This document shows positions 6,562 to 7,103 of a stretch of 7,103 bases of DNA, piece after piece. Position 1 is the first letter of the stretch, and each line of letters begins with the position of its first letter. The position numbers and the translations under genes were made by a program. The DNA is from JAZGBC01 sp036444495 (GTDB taxonomy: Bacteria > Pseudomonadota > Alphaproteobacteria > Kiloniellales > J153). A model generated the notes under the pieces. The model had not been told where the DNA came from. It worked only from the letters and a program-made list of their open reading frames with translations, and ran no database searches. The stretch covers positions 1-7,103 of the forward strand of contig JAZGBC010000214.1 in assembly GCA_036444495.1 (NCBI GenBank). Reading direction: 5' to 3'.

Positions 6562-7103
6562 ATGACGGAAACAGGCATTGGCGCCAGCGTTAAGCGCAAG
6601 GAAGACTACCGGTTCCTCACCGGCCGGGGACACTACACCGACGACATCGACCGGCCGAACCAGGCATACGCGGTTTTCGTCCGTTCGCCCCACGCGCACG
6701 CCAAGATCAACGGCGTCGACACGGCAGCGGCCAAGAACGCGCCGGGCGTGATCGCCGTACTCACCGGCGCCGACGTCACGGCGGACGGGCTCGGCGGCAT
6801 ACCCTGTGGTTTCTCGCCGACCGGCACCGTGGAGCCACAGAACGCCCCGCCGCGACCGGCGCTGGTGCAAGACAAAGCGTGTTTCGTCGGCGACCTGGTC
6901 GCCATGGTGATTGCGGACGACCTCAATCAGGCGAAGGACGCGGCCGAGCTGATCCAGGTCGATTACCAGGAACTGCCGGCCAACATCGATCCGGCCAAAG
7001 CGACGGACCCCTCGACGCCGCGAATTCACGAAGCGGCCGAGAACAACCTCGTCGCCGAATGGAGCTTAGGCGACAAGGAGGCCACGGACCAAGCTTTCGC
7101 CCA
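6562..7103 (+). CDS. Molybdopterin-binding large subunit, CoxL/xanthine dehydrogenase family (5' part only)
   Basis: The first 180 codons of a gene that runs off the window; full family members have about 750-800 residues. The start MTETGIGASVKRKEDYRFLT and the following GRGHYTDDI (residues 21-29) are the standard opening of the family's large subunit. Then come the VRSPHAHAKI segment (39-48), PGVIAVLTGADV (60-71), KACFVGDLVAMVIAD (105-119) and VDYQELPANIDP (134-145). These belong to the aldehyde oxidase/xanthine dehydrogenase a/b hammerhead domain. The molybdenum-binding domain and active-site loop lie beyond the end, so true CO dehydrogenase (AYxCSFR loop) cannot be told from the form II or other hydroxylases. 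The start at 6562 is four bases after the small-subunit stop, with a G-run at 6548-6553 as ribosome site. Small-then-large order without a medium subunit upstream resembles the S-L-M arrangement of form II-like clusters. Confidence 0.88.
   Translation, partial: MTETGIGASVKRKEDYRFLTGRGHYTDDIDRPNQAYAVFVRSPHAHAKINGVDTAAAKNAPGVIAVLTGADVTADGLGGIPCGFSPTGTVEPQNAPPRPALVQDKACFVGDLVAMVIADDLNQAKDAAELIQVDYQELPANIDPAKATDPSTPRIHEAAENNLVAEWSLGDKEATDQAFA

Overview
The window is GC-rich and its genes are tightly packed on the + strand. Gene content, a Sec signal peptide without a lipobox on the binding protein, and strong GGGAGG-type ribosome sites suggest a Gram-negative proteobacterium, most likely an alphaproteobacterium. 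That placement is inference from style and content; there is no rRNA or marker gene here.

Layout. Positions 1-220 are non-coding as far as I can see: a small GC hairpin (31-54), a plausible sigma70-type promoter (118-145) and the ribosome site of the first gene. Positions 221-5273 hold a complete five-gene branched-chain-amino-acid-type (HAAT/Liv) ABC importer: a periplasmic binding protein (221-1459), a GC hairpin followed by a T run that looks like an intrinsic terminator or attenuator (1501-1535), two permeases (1569-2471, 2474-3610) and two ATPases (3610-4386, 4386-5273). The last four genes are joined by gaps of 2 nt or less, or by 1-base stop/start overlaps. Six bases later comes a coxG-type SRPBCC protein with a C-terminal membrane anchor (5280-5855). 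A 234-base gap follows (5856-6089) with an AT-rich island and several nested inverted repeats. Then come the [2Fe-2S] small subunit (6090-6557) and the start of the molybdopterin-binding large subunit (6562 to beyond the window end) of a CO-dehydrogenase/xanthine-oxidase-family molybdenum hydroxylase.

How the genes may work together. The importer would bring an organic solute into the cytoplasm. The molybdenum hydroxylase would oxidise a substrate there, passing electrons through the [2Fe-2S] clusters and probably a FAD subunit lying outside the window. CoxG-like proteins link such enzymes to the membrane and quinone pool. The physical linkage of importer and enzyme suggests the hydroxylase acts on the imported compound (for example an N-heterocycle, purine or aromatic aldehyde) and not necessarily on CO. 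The active-site loop of the large subunit that would separate true CO dehydrogenase from its relatives lies past the window end, so this cannot be settled here. The least explained stretch is the structured gap between coxG and the small-subunit gene. All gene families here are known; I see no defence system, CRISPR array, tRNA, rRNA or insertion sequence.
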